Assembly (NCBI GenBank): GCA_947462335.1
Contig: OX381719.1
Span: forward strand, 68,685,534-68,749,533
Reading direction: 5' to 3'
DNA: 64,000 bases
Origin: Harmothoe impar
Lineage: Eukaryota; Annelida; Polychaeta; Phyllodocida; Polynoidae
The notes under the pieces were generated by a model. It was given only the letters and a program-made list of their open reading frames with translations, did no database searches and was not told the DNA's origin. Position numbers and translations under genes: made by a program. Below are positions 23,493 to 34,111 of this stretch, one piece after another. The stretch's first letter is position 1, and the number at the start of each line of letters is the position of its first letter.

Positions 23493-23792
23493 TATAAGTC
23501 AGATATGGCTGCAATGTCTCCAAGTAAGGAGCTGTATACAATATATAGGCTGCGGACATGGTTGGATGCCTCAGCTGGCGCCTCAGGAAATCACCCAGTC
23601 CTCGGCCTATACAATGTTTACAGCTCCATACTTGGACCATATCTACCACAATGTACTGTAAATGTAGATATTTTTGCGCTGTACATGTTTTCGCGATTTT
23701 TTAATATCTGCGAAAATATGTGCAGAGCGAATAGATATAGTCTACAGTATTGAATCAAATAGCCAAATCTCGAAAATCTGTGAATTTAAATA

Positions 23793-24424
23793 CAGTGAAA
23801 TCTCGTTATAAGGAGGACGGTTATAAGGAGCAGACGGTTATAAGGAGCACATTTGCTTTGCCAATTCCTTCTCTATACCTTTCTAAGTAAAAAATCACTG
23901 TTAGAACGAGCATTTCTAGCCAAAAATCGTTTATAAGGAGCAAATATTTTCAAGATAGTAAGTTTTTTTTTATTGAAATAAGGTAAAATCTCACATGTCC
24001 TACAGGTGATGCTGTGTGAACCAGCCTTTGTCAGGACTTCCTACAGGAATGTAGGTGCGGACCTGTGAGGGGAGGGGGAGGGCTTCTTTGTCAGGACTTC
24101 CCTGTGATGTGAGCAGTGTACAGGGGTGTAGGTGCGGATCTGTGAGGGGAGGGGGAGGGCTTCTTTGTCAGGACTTCCCTGTGATGTGGGCGGTGTACAG
24201 GGGTGTAGGTGCGGATCTGTGAGGGGAGGGGGAGGGCTTCTTTGTCAGGACTTCCCTGTGATGTGGGCGGTGTACAGGGGTGTAGGTGCGGATCTGTGAG
24301 GGGAGGGGGAGGGCTTCTTTGTCAGGACTTCCTCTGTGATGACCAAAATCGGTTATAAGGAAGGTTGGTTACAACGAGCAAATTCGCCTTGCCAAAAGGT
24401 GCTCCTTATAACGAGATTTTACTG
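23793..24424. mobile_element. pogo/Tigger-like MITE (inner) carrying a 77-bp array
   Basis: Inverted ends CAGTGAAATCTCGTTATAAG and CTTATAACGAGATTTTACTG are flanked by TA (23791-23792, 24425-24426). Ends of the form CAGTnnAATCTCGTTATAAC and TA targets are typical of pogo-group elements (inference). Inside lie subterminal GGTTATAAGGAGCA copies and four 77-bp repeats. Confidence 0.78.
24010..24335. repeat. 77-bp tandem repeat inside the pogo-like MITE
   Basis: Four copies with starts about 77 bp apart (24064, 24141, 24218, 24295) of TGTGAGGGGAGGGGGAGGGC, TTCTTTGTCAGGACTTCC and GTGTAGGTGCGGATC. Confidence 0.9.
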
Positions 24425-24496
24425 TACCAGTGAAAATGTCCCTTTTAGCAAATTCGCTAAAATTTATATATGCGAAAATATCTACATTTACAGTAT

Positions 24497-26780
24497 ACAG
24501 CTCCTTATTTGGACCATATCTACCACATGTATGACTGTCATTTCTATGTGCTTCTTGTATACATCCATAACTCTAATGTCCCCATCTCTTTGTACCTTGC
24601 AGGTAAGAGTGCTGTTTCTGTGGGTCGCTGAGTACCAAGGTCAGGTTGGTGACAAACATGTATTATCTGCCACTATGTATTAACATGTGGTAATCTTAGG
24701 ATCCTAAATTCTCGCATAGAAGGGGCGACCTTATACAAGAGTTAGAACCCCACTGCAGCTCTTACTTATAGGATTTGCGACTTAGATCATTGTTTTTTCT
24801 GGTATAGTGTAGTATTAAAGTGGCCATCACCAGACTCCAGGTGCGGCTTATAGGATTTCCTTAAATACAGGCTGCGGCTTATACACAAGAATTGACACTA
24901 AATAGAGCTGTGTGTGGATGAATTAAACGGGAAGGGACGGGGGAGTAAAGGGACCTCATGGCCTCTATTTCTTTAACTCAGTGCTCCAAAGAGAGATGTA
25001 TGGGTGTACATGTAAGTAAGGATTACCCAGGGTTGTCTGTGTGTGTGTGTCATGTTGACGGATATGTCACCTTATATGGGTGTATGTGAGAAGTGTGTCA
25101 TGTGTGTGTCATGTGGGTGTGTCATGTGTGTGTGTGGTGTGTGTGTCATGTGTGTATGTCATGTGTGTGTGTGGTGTGTGTGTCATGTGTGTGTGTCATG
25201 TGGGTGTCATGTGTGTGTGTCATGTGTGGGTGTCATGTGTGTATGTCATGTGTGTGTGTGTGTCATGTAGAGGGACGTCCCATGTTGGTCAGACCCAGCA
25301 GCGTTCAGACAGCCGACATTATGACTGATCACCACAAGTAGAGTTTTTACGGTTCCCGGCGCGTCGCGGCAATATGCAGCGCTGCCCACTTTGTGGATTG
25401 TGTACACAGTGATGGAGAAGGTCATTGGTCCTGTCAAGGTCAAAGACGGCCGATCGTCAATTGGTGTAGAATGACGATGATGGCGGCCATGATGGATGGA
25501 TTACCGGGGACCAGCGGGTCACTGGTTCCCTGCCCGTAATACCAGCAGTATAGCATCCCTGCCAGCAACCAGCAAACACTGCTGGTCACCATGGTTACCA
25601 TAACCAGATAAAGGGGTCAAGGTCATCCAGAACTTGGTGTGAAGGTCAGGGGGTTTCTGGGATGTTGTCGGAAGTATGAAATATAGCTTGAATATCCAGC
25701 GTCAAAGGAATTTCAAGAAAGTTTTAGGAAAATATGATGATCTGTGTTTTATTTTCCTGCATGGTGTGTTCGCCGCTTTAACTATCCTTGAGGGTGTATT
25801 CCCCCGCCACTCCAGTCAAGAAAATAGTCCCGCATAAAAAGTTCAATGCTCGTTAAAATGAAATGAATGGGCTTTGGACAAAATTGAATTCCGTCAGATG
25901 ACTATTGGGAATTCCACTTAACTTGATTAAAAGAGGACCGTAAGATGAAAAGAAGATCGCACCGACAGAAAAATAACAACCGGATTCCGCACCACGACTT
26001 TGAGGATGCAGGAGTTGTGGTGCATGTATCACGGTTATACATGAGGGTACCGTCAGATATCTCACCGAGTCATGATTTAGCTGATTTAGATATTTTAGAT
26101 GGAAATGTTGTCCTATTTATAGACAGCTGCTGACTAGGAGTAGATTAAGCATGTGTCAGAGACGTGGGACGGTTAGATCTCACTTACAGTATTACCGGTA
26201 ATAAGTGCATCTTAGCTAGACTAATTAAATTGCCACATAGGCCAATTCTAGTTCTATGAAGTCCAAAATGGGGTCAGCAGTGGTGATGTAATACGGTATC
26301 AAGTGAAACCATGGTAAACATGCTTGTGTCATGAAGTCGGTTACAGGGTGACATCCTGACAACACGACACTATGTTACCATGGTGACCAGGTACTGTATA
26401 GGGACATGGTGCACGCTGATATCAGGACGTGAGCTAAACATAGAGCGTCATGTAACACGGACACGTCAGTGCAGCACCGTGTTTACAGAGATAACAGGCA
26501 CCGCGTGTCAGGCATAATGCGGTTAGCCTTCAAGCCGCAGATACAGAGCTATGTCTCTGATATCTAACAGTAATCAGAAAACCCCTTTTAACATTTAATT
26601 TATGATTTGGGATTGGCATTGAATGATGCTGCAGCAATGCTCTGGGGGACTTTAATGTGGGTATGTGGCAATTTCTGACACAAACAGTAGTTAACCAGTC
26701 AGATGAGGAATCATGTGTTACTACAAACATGAGCAGTGTTTACACAACATGGGATTAGTAATGTTTACCCCTGGGTGCCT
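24497..26780. other. intron sequence with GTGTGTCATGT satellite
   Basis: Contains the ratchet candidate described separately, a GCGGCTTATA family fragment at 24845-24900 and a degenerate (GTGTGTCAT) microsatellite at 25030-25265. The remainder appears unique. No gene recognised. Confidence 0.55.
24565..24608 (+). promoter_or_regulatory. candidate recursive-splice (ratchet) site in DIP2 intron 1
   Basis: A pyrimidine-rich tract CCCCATCTCTTTGTACCTTG leads to CAG|GTAAGA with the junction at 24602/24603. A possible branch point CTAAT lies just upstream. The abutting strong 3' and 5' splice sites on the DIP2 sense strand form the juxtaposed motif known from recursive splicing of long introns. Confidence 0.5.
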
Positions 26781-27110
26781 TTTTGCTAGGCAATTCATAC
26801 CTGGGCGCCATGTTGCTAGGCAATTTACACCTGGGCGCCATGTTGCTAGGCAATTTATACCTGGGCGCCATGTTGCTAGGCAATTTACACCCGGCCGCCT
26901 TGTTGCTAGGCTGTTTACATCCGGCCGCCATGTTGCTAGGCAATTTACACCTGGGCGCCATGTTGCTAGGCTGTTTACACCTGGGCGCCATGTTGCTAGG
27001 CTGTTTACACCTGGGCGCCATGTTGCTAGGCTGTTTACATCCGGCCGCCATGTTGCTAGGCTGTTTACATCCGGCCGCCATGTTGCTAGGCTGTTTATAC
27101 CCAGTTGCCA
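26780..27110. repeat. 30-bp minisatellite with GTTGCTAGGCAA units
   Basis: Eleven units of 30 bp: CTGGGCGCCATGTTGCTAGG followed by CAATTTACAC or CTGTTTACAC, with CCGGCCGCC variants. Every unit carries CCATGTTGCTAGG; about half read GTTGCTAGGCAA, close to the palindromic RFX X-box half-site pair. Stop-free frames on both strands (MLLGNLHLGA and GRHVARQFTP repeats) are artefacts of the 30-nt period. Confidence 0.93.
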
Positions 27111-27176
27111 TGTTGCAGAGTGTGCTGTGTGTGGGTGCAGTGGGGGGAGAGTGAAGCCCTCAGCTGCTGGTACTTA

Positions 27177-27462
27177 GGCCAAATAAAAAAAAAGTTTTGT
27201 TTCAGGTAACATGGGATGAAACTGAAGGGTCAGTAGGTCGGATTTTTTTTTTTTTTTACTTTTTTTTTTTTTTACATAACCCTAAAATTGACCCAAAAGA
27301 CGGGACGATTTTTTTCAAAACTTTTGAAAACCTAAAATTTACCCCCAAAAAGTGTAAAAATAAAAATAAATTCTTCAAAATTGCATAAAAAAACCTAGGG
27401 TCGGCCCTCTTTACATAGGGTCGGTCGGGTGACCTGAAACAAACCTTTTTTTTTTTTGGGCC
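27177..27462. mobile_element. Harbinger-like MITE (TTA duplication), best copy of its family
   Basis: Inverted ends GGCCAAATAAAAAAAAAG then TTTTGTTTCAGGTAACATGG on the left, and GTGACCTGAAACAAACC then TTTTTTTTTGGGCC on the right. Identical TTA flanks at 27174-27176 and 27463-27465. The interior has GGTCGGATTTTT and CTAGGGTCGGCCCT blocks shared with 10974-11283 and 14635-14872. Confidence 0.8.
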
Positions 27463-27465
27463 TTA

Positions 27466-28619
27466 GGGTACTGTATAACAACACACACGAGACCAGCGAG
27501 ACTTGGTGTGAGACGAGTAGTTCCGCATCCACCCACCAGGCTGTGCAGGGGGCATCTCAGGTCTGCACAGCAGCCATTTTGTATGGGGTTCCCCAGGGAA
27601 GCTTTCCTGGACAATCAGCTTGGTACAATCAGCTTGAACAGGGATTTCCCTGCTTTAGTGTCTTAGTGCCCGGTACCCGTGATGCATGACTAGACCACTG
27701 GCGAGTTAGCAGCATTAGAGAGAGGTGCACTGGTGGAAGCATCATGACATGCGTACAGTGTGTCAAACATGAAGTCCTGGGAGACTTCCTCATTGGGTCA
27801 TTGTCAGGACCCTGTCCTACTGGTAGACTGGAGGCAGGCGGGACGTGTGTGAGACTGAGAGTGTGTGAGGGAACTCACACTCACTCACCCCTACAACTCA
27901 CCCACCCACACACACACACACTTATACCAACACACACACACACGGAGTGAGTTGCTCAGTGAGCAGTTCACTTAGACTCAGGGACAAAGGAGCTGCCCCT
28001 GTACAGAGGTACATACAGGCTGTATACCACCCCAGTACACTGATATAGGTGTGTACACCCAGGCTGTATACTGTACACTGAAGTACACCCTGTTATACAT
28101 GTGTACACTGGAGACTGAGGTACACCCCTGTACACCCCTGTTGTTGGTGTGTACACTGGGGGTGTGGTGTGAGACTACTTGGATCCTTGTGCCACTTACA
28201 GCAGTTAGACCCCAGGAGTAGGACACGTACAGACAGCCCATGGAGTACCTCAAGGTGGCTAGGTAGAGTAGGAGAGGTCTGTACACCAACACACCACACT
28301 GACACACTATACAGCCTACCCTGACCACCCAGTAACCTGACAGTAGGAGAGGTGGCACCTCTGTACAAGGGGTGACACTTAGAGAGGTACACACAGGGGT
28401 ACAGCAGGAGAACTGCTCCATGTCCACTCCCTGCACCCCTAGGTGCAGTCTTGTAGCAGCTCCACTCCCGGAGCACACTAACAACACTGACCTCATACAC
28501 CCTGAGTGAGGGCCCGAGGGGGACTGTACATACAGTGAGGTGTAGAGACTGGTGTGTGCACCAGTCCTGGTAGAGGGCCTGAGTCACGGCCTACCTCATA
28601 CTACATGCTGCCCCTACAG
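27466..28619. other. intron sequence, unassigned
   Basis: Unique-looking sequence. From 27965 to 28570 it is rich in GTACAC and TGTACA words, probably a decayed tandem repeat. Frames of 160-170 codons on the minus strand (27978-28587) are Cys/Val/Tyr-rich and lack any domain I recognise. Confidence 0.5.
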
Positions 28620-29510
28620 TGTCTAGTCTGTACCTGTAGGCTGCCTGACACTACTCTGTGAGTGTCTAGTCTGTACCTGTAGGCTGCCTTGTACCACTCT
28701 GTGAGTGTCTAGTCTGTACCTGTAGGCTACCTGACACCACTCTGTGAGTGTCTAGTCTGTACCTGTAGGCTGCCTGACACCACTCTGTGAGTGTCTAGTC
28801 TGTACCTGTAGGCTGCCTGACACTACTCTGTGAGTGTCTAGTCTGTACCTGTAGGCTGCCTGATACCACTCTGTGAGTGTCTAGTCTGTACCTGTAGGCT
28901 GCCTGACACCACTCTGTGAGTGTCTAGTCTGTACCTGTAGGCTGCCTGATACCACTCTGTGAGTGTCTAGTCTGTACCTGTAGGCTACCTGACACCACTC
29001 TGTGAGTGTCTAGTCTGTACCTGTAGGCTGCCTGACACCACTCTGTGAGTGTCTAGTCTGTACCTGTAGGCTGCCTGACACCACTCTGTGAGTGTCTAGT
29101 CTGTACCTGTAGGCTGCCTGACACCACTCTGTGAGTGTCTAGTCTGTACCTGTAGGCTACCTGACACCACTCTGTGAGTGTCTAGTCTGTACCTGTAGGC
29201 TGCCTGACACCACTCTGTGAGTGTCTAGTCTGTACCTGTAGGCTACCTGACACCACTCTGTGAGTGTCTAGTCTGTACCTGTAGGCTGCCTGATACCACT
29301 CTGTGAGTGTCTAGTCTGTACCTGTAGGCTACCTGACACCACTCTGTGAGTGTCTAGTCTGTACCTGTAGGCTGCCTGATACCACTCTGTGAGTGTCTAG
29401 TCTGTACCTGTAGGCTACCTGACACCACTCTGTGAGTGTCTAGTCTGTACCTGTAGGCTGCCTTGTACCACTCTGTGAGTGTCTAGTCTGTACCTGACAC
29501 TTCTCTGTGA
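28620..29510. repeat. 43-bp minisatellite
   Basis: About 20 units of TGTCTAGTCTGTACCTGTAG, GCTGCCTGACACCACTCTGT, GAG, with G/A (GCTGCC/GCTACC) and ACACC/ATACC alternation in a partly regular order. The right end decays to about 29555. Confidence 0.95.
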
Positions 29511-30770
29511 GTGTCTAGACTGTACCTGTAGGCCTCTGTGAGTGTCTAGACGGTCTCATACTCCATGCTATAGTGTAAGTGTCCACACTGTGTGTAGCTG
29601 TAGTGTCTGGTGTAGCAGCCAGTGTCAGTCAGTGAGGGGCAGCATAGTCTACTGCTAGTGTGTCAGTACCCCCCAGCAGCTACAGTAGAGGGAGCACTGA
29701 CACCCATGGAGTCCCTATAGGAGGAGTACCTACCTGCATGAAGGCACCAGTACAGGAGCATGGACGCTGACCATACAGGTGAGTAGAGAGAGCGTAGTAT
29801 AGCCTGCAATACCCACGGACACTAGCATTGTGGGTATAGGATAGAGGTGTCCAGAAACCTTTGGGAACTTGAGTCCAAATGCGAGGTGATTTTGCTTCGC
29901 ATTCCCCTGGGTTTAATATACAACACACAGACTCATGAATTGATGAGGAACATCTTGTAAATGTTTACTATAATTGATTCATAAATTGAATCATGACTTG
30001 TTTCATTTCCACACATTGGGTGACTTTGATAGGGGTAGTCTGTAATGAAGTAGGCCATCTTCAGCCCTTGAAACTCACCATTGATTGGTCTAGACGTGAC
30101 TATAATTACCAACTTGTACATTTCACCTCACCCAATTGTAGTAGCATCAAAAGCCACTCATGACTTGATTGGGTGTAGAAATCAACATGATTGGTAGGGA
30201 TAAATACAACCATTAGAAAACTGACCCTTCTGTCCGTAACTCTCAGACAGCACTGTGCTCCATCTGAGAGTTACAACCGTAACTAAGAGAGCGGTGAGGT
30301 TACCGTGTTTACAGAGCTGTCATTATCTATAACAATATAATAGGAGGATAATACAGGCGGTGCAGGGACTTGATATGGATGCGGCAGGTGAGATTTTTGA
30401 TGCCGAGCGTCTTGTGTGGGAATCTCTCCCTCCCACTCTCCCCCTGCCTTGAACTATAGTGATCTCTTACAGTGTCATAGATCTGATCACCCGCACTTCG
30501 TAAGGTATGAATTCATGTCCATAAATTCTTGCGTATTACCTGCGTGTCATGGTACAAATAGCAGACGCTATTCTAGTTCAATGTCAAACTGATATCAAAC
30601 TTGGTATCAACTGGTAACGGAGGTGTACACTGCCTGTAGCATCCTCTGAGGCCGTCCTCACCGCAGCGTGCAGTGTGTGGTGTATGTAGCAGGGGTTAGT
30701 ACTGTGTGTGTGTGGGGGGGGGGGGGGGGGGGGTGTCTGTGTATGTGTGTGTGTGGGTGTGTGTGTGTGT

Positions 30771-30801
<31 letters not shown>

Positions 30802-31356
30802 ACCTGGCTACTTGGTATGTGTGTATAAACACAGCCTGCCTCCTCAGGGCTGAGTCACTGCCGGGATCCAACCCCTCCCCCCCCCCCCCCCCAGTACACC
30901 AGCCTTACCTACCCTGTCCACCCTACTACTACTACTACTACTATCAATACTCCCTATGGCTGAATTCCACTCTTCGGTACCGATTAGCCCGAAGCTAAAT
31001 CATAATACCACAGCCATTGTCCGGACAAGCCCAAACCGCATTCCAAAGCGAGTGAAAAATCACTGCAGATTCAGGAAAGTTACACTTCAATTGTTCGTAA
31101 CAAAAAATAACGCTGTCAAACGTATAAAAAAAATCCATGTTAAGCGTCCAAACCCCAGTATAAACCAACCTCACCTGAAGCCAGACGTAGACTTCAAGAA
31201 ATAAAAAGTAAATTGTTTTCTATATATACAAATACATCAAATATCTGCTCACAATCCAAATCCAGAGACCCAAAAGGTTGGGTATTATGGTAGGTCTTGT
31301 AGAGGGCTGTGCCTTTTAACAATATGTACGGGTATGTAACATGGTGTCTGTGGACC
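29511..31356. other. intron sequence with microsatellites
   Basis: Holds a GTGTGTGTGGGGG compound tract and (GT)n at 30700-30800, a C-run at 30880-30893 and (CTA)n at 30924-30943. An 82-codon plus-strand frame at 30956-31204, very rich in Lys, Arg and Asn, ends in TAA with AATAAA beside it. I do not recognise it and cannot support it as a gene. Confidence 0.5.
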
Positions 31357-31672
31357 CTATACTGAATTTGGGACCTGCTGGCGAGGACCTCAACTGTGCA
31401 GTCATTATGGTCCACCTTGATAATATCAATTAAAACAAACCCAAACATAAGTGTCATTTACAGACACTATCAGTAAACTTTCCATCCACCTGGTTGCCAC
31501 CTTTACCACTTGTTTTACAACCCACATTGGGACTCTTTGAAGATAGCACCGACCCCTCCCCACATTTTATTGCCCTGCTAATTTGTTTGAGACATTGGGT
31601 ATCCAGTCCAGCTGTGAGCTCATTAAACAAGCCCTTTGTCAGCCTCGCCAGCAGGTCCCAGATTCAGTATAG
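31357..31672. mobile_element. MITE-like 30-bp inverted repeat
   Basis: CTATACTGAATTTGGGACCT, GCTGGCGAGG (31357-31386) is mirrored with one mismatch at 31643-31672, about 256 bp apart. No clear target duplication. It could be a MITE or a fold-back of another element. Confidence 0.5.
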
Positions 31673-32009
31673 TCATAACGCTAACCTCCAGTCCCCCCCC
31701 CCCCCACACACACACACTGCCGCCATGTGCACCATACCCCACTCAGGCTGTGTGAGGGTTCACTGTAATGTGATAAGTCACACCCACACATGATACCCCC
31801 CCCCCCCCCCCCCCAACACACATACACACAGAGCCCCCAGAACCTACAACAAGACCACGCTGGAGCAAAACTAGAGGCATGCTAGGAGACTGCGGAAATA
31901 TGACAAAGTAAGCACAGCACAATATCACCTGACTTATATAAGAGTAGGTTCTGCAGGGAGAAACAGGGGAACGGGAGGGTTCATCTGTGGGGATGCTTTC
32001 AAAAAAAGA

Positions 32010-33150
32010 GAACCGTGTCCAGCGGCCAGTGTCCAGGGGCCAGGGGCAGGTGTCCAATGGCCGGGGTCCAGTGTCATGGGGCAGGTGTCCAGGGGCCGGT
32101 GTCCAGGGGCAGGTGTCCAGGGGCCGGTGTCCAGGGGCAGGTGTCCAGGGGCCGGTGTCCAGGGGCCGGTGTCCAGGGGCTGGTGTGCAGTGTCCAGGTC
32201 CGGTGTCCAGGGCCGGTGTCCAGGGGCTGGTGTCCAGGGGCCGGTGTGCAGTGTGCAGGTGTCCAGGGGCTGGTGTCCAGGGGCCGGTGTCCGGTGTCCA
32301 GGGGCAGGTGTCCAGGGGCAGGTGTCCAGGGGCCGGTGTCCAGGGGCCGGTGTGCAGTGTGCAGGGGCAGGTGTCCAGGGGCCGGTGTGCAGGGGCCGGT
32401 GTGTAGGGGCCGGTGTCCAGGGGCCGGTGTCCAGGGGCCGGTGTGCAGTGTGCAGGGGCAGGTGTCCAGGGGCAGGTGTCCAGGGGCAGGTGTCCAGGGG
32501 CAGGTGTCCGGTGTCCAGGGGCCGGTGTCCAGGGGCCGGTGTGCAGGGGCCGGTGTCCAGGGTCCGGTGTCCAGGGCCGGTGTCCAGGGGCCGGTGTCCA
32601 GGGGCTGGTGTGCAGGGGCAGGTGTCCAGGGGCCGGTGTGCAGGGGCCGGTGTGCAGGGGCCGGTGTGTAGGGTCCGGTGTGCAGGGGCCGGTGTGCAGG
32701 GGCCGGTGTGCAGGGGCCGGTGTGCAGGGGCCGGTGTGCAGGGGCCGGTGTCCAGGGGCCGGTGTCCAGGGGCCGGTGTCCAGGGGCCGGTGTCCAGTGT
32801 CCAGGGCCGGTGTCCAGGGGCTGGTGTCCAGGGGCTGGTGTCCAGGGGCCGGTGTCCAGGGGCCGGTGTCCAGGGGCCGGTGTGCAGTGTGCAGGGGCCA
32901 GTGTCCAGGGGCCGGTGTCCGGTGTGCAGGGGCCGGTGTCCAGGGGCCGGTGTGCAGTGTGCAGGGGCCGGTGTCCAGGGGCCAGTATCCAGGGGCCGGT
33001 GTCCAGGGGCCGGTGTGCAGGGGCCGGTGTGCAGGGGCCGGTGTCCAGGGGCCGGTGTGCAGGGGCCAGTGTCCAGGGGCGAGTGTGCAGAGGTCGGTGT
33101 CCAGGGGCCGGTGTCCAGGGGCCGGTGTCCGGTGTGCAGGGGCCGGTGTG
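32010..33150. repeat. 14-bp G-rich minisatellite (AGGGGCCGGTGTCC)
   Basis: Around 80 copies of a 14-bp unit, with GTGTGCAG and single-base variants plus irregular 2-4-bp deletions. The plus strand presents a GGGG run every 14 nt for over 1.1 kb. The frames of 140-420 codons on both strands (CRGRCPGAGVQGPVS; TPAPGHRPLDTGPW) are repeat artefacts. Confidence 0.96.
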
Positions 33151-33153
33151 CAG

Positions 33154-34111
33154 GGGGGATTTCAAAATCCGCAAAAATTATGAAAATATGCACAGCATGA
33201 ATTAAACTACATTTACAGTATTATGATAGCAAAAACTCGCACCCAGACTCTGCCAATCCTATAAGCAGCACCGGCAGTCTGACTTGCAAACTAGCCACTG
33301 TCTATACATGAGGTTTTACAGTACTAGAATCAATGTTAATAATAGAGCACTCCCACCACCCCGCACATATACAATGGGGTCTGTATATTTTGAGCCGTTG
33401 ACTCTTCAACCAGAGTCTCTGTCCTACACCACTGCTCCACTACTACTAGGTGAGTGCATGGAGAGTGAGGGAAGTGTCTGGGACTAACTGTGGCCTAGTT
33501 TTTTAGCTGCTCGTGCTAAGTAGGTCAGTTCTGTAAGACAGGAGTAGATACCTTAGGCTGTTTTATTCTGATAACTCGCATTACCGGCCCAAAGGGCAGG
33601 AGAAAAAGGATAGAAACGCTTGAAAATCTAGCAGTTGAGTTTCTACTAGTCAGCATATTTTCACCAAGAGGGCAAAGTTAAAAAAGATTTTTTATTTTCT
33701 ATAACCCAAGGTTTTATGGTAGTTTTCGATGCCTATTAAAGCATGGCCTACGTGTTAAATATTTAAGTAAAAGCACATGAAGGCAGAGAGTGGTAGGTGT
33801 ATGTGTGTGTGTATGTGTGTGAGTGACATCATGCACCCGGTGACCCTGCTGGTACCTGTGTGTGCTGTGTGTACACCAGCGGGAATACCCACACTCACAC
33901 TCAGCCGCTACGTGTACGTACTGTGTGTGTGAGTGTGTGTGTGTGCGTGTGCTGGTACACTCACACTCAGCCTCCAACCAGTTTGATGATACTCTGTGTG
34001 TCAGCCTCCTAGGTTAGCACTGTAGGGTGGCTTCACGTACTGCCTCTGCCAAACTGAGCTGCATCTGGCGTCAAGACATGAACCTAGCATGAAATATAAT
34101 ATTTATGACAA
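33154..34111. other. intron sequence between two arrays
   Basis: Contains a right end of the GAGGTTTTACAGTAC element (33310-33325), GT-rich tracts at 33797-33820 and 33920-33960, and otherwise unique sequence. No gene recognised. Confidence 0.5.

Larger units (their letters stand above)
23656..24493. mobile_element. TA-flanked MITE (outer) with CTGTAAATGTAGATATTT ends
   Basis: Inverted ends CTGTAAATGTAGATATTTTT and AAAATATCTACATTTACAG are flanked by TA on both sides (23654-23655, 24494-24495). It is split by the inner element at 23793-24424. A direct repeat (GGACCATATCTACCACA) lies just outside both ends (about 23634-23650 and 24511-24527). Confidence 0.75.

Noticed and set aside
27978..28587. 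Minus-strand ORFs of 164-172 codons
   Set aside because: Two overlapping frames over GTACAC-rich decayed repeats with no recognisable domain.
28620..29510. Possible CRISPR array
   Set aside because: Units are contiguous and nearly identical, without unique spacers, in a clearly eukaryotic context.
29755..29780. Third ratchet-point candidate CATACAG|GTGAGT
   Set aside because: The donor is perfect but the upstream tract (GGACGCTGACCATACAG) is not pyrimidine-rich enough to call an acceptor.
30956..31204. 82-codon basic ORF ending at an AATAAA
   Set aside because: Composition is odd, but there is no recognised family, splice partner or conservation evidence; AATAAA in A-rich sequence is common.
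31934..33205. ORFs of 139-419 codons
   Set aside because: Low-complexity translations of the 14-bp array; no start, domain or splice structure supports them.
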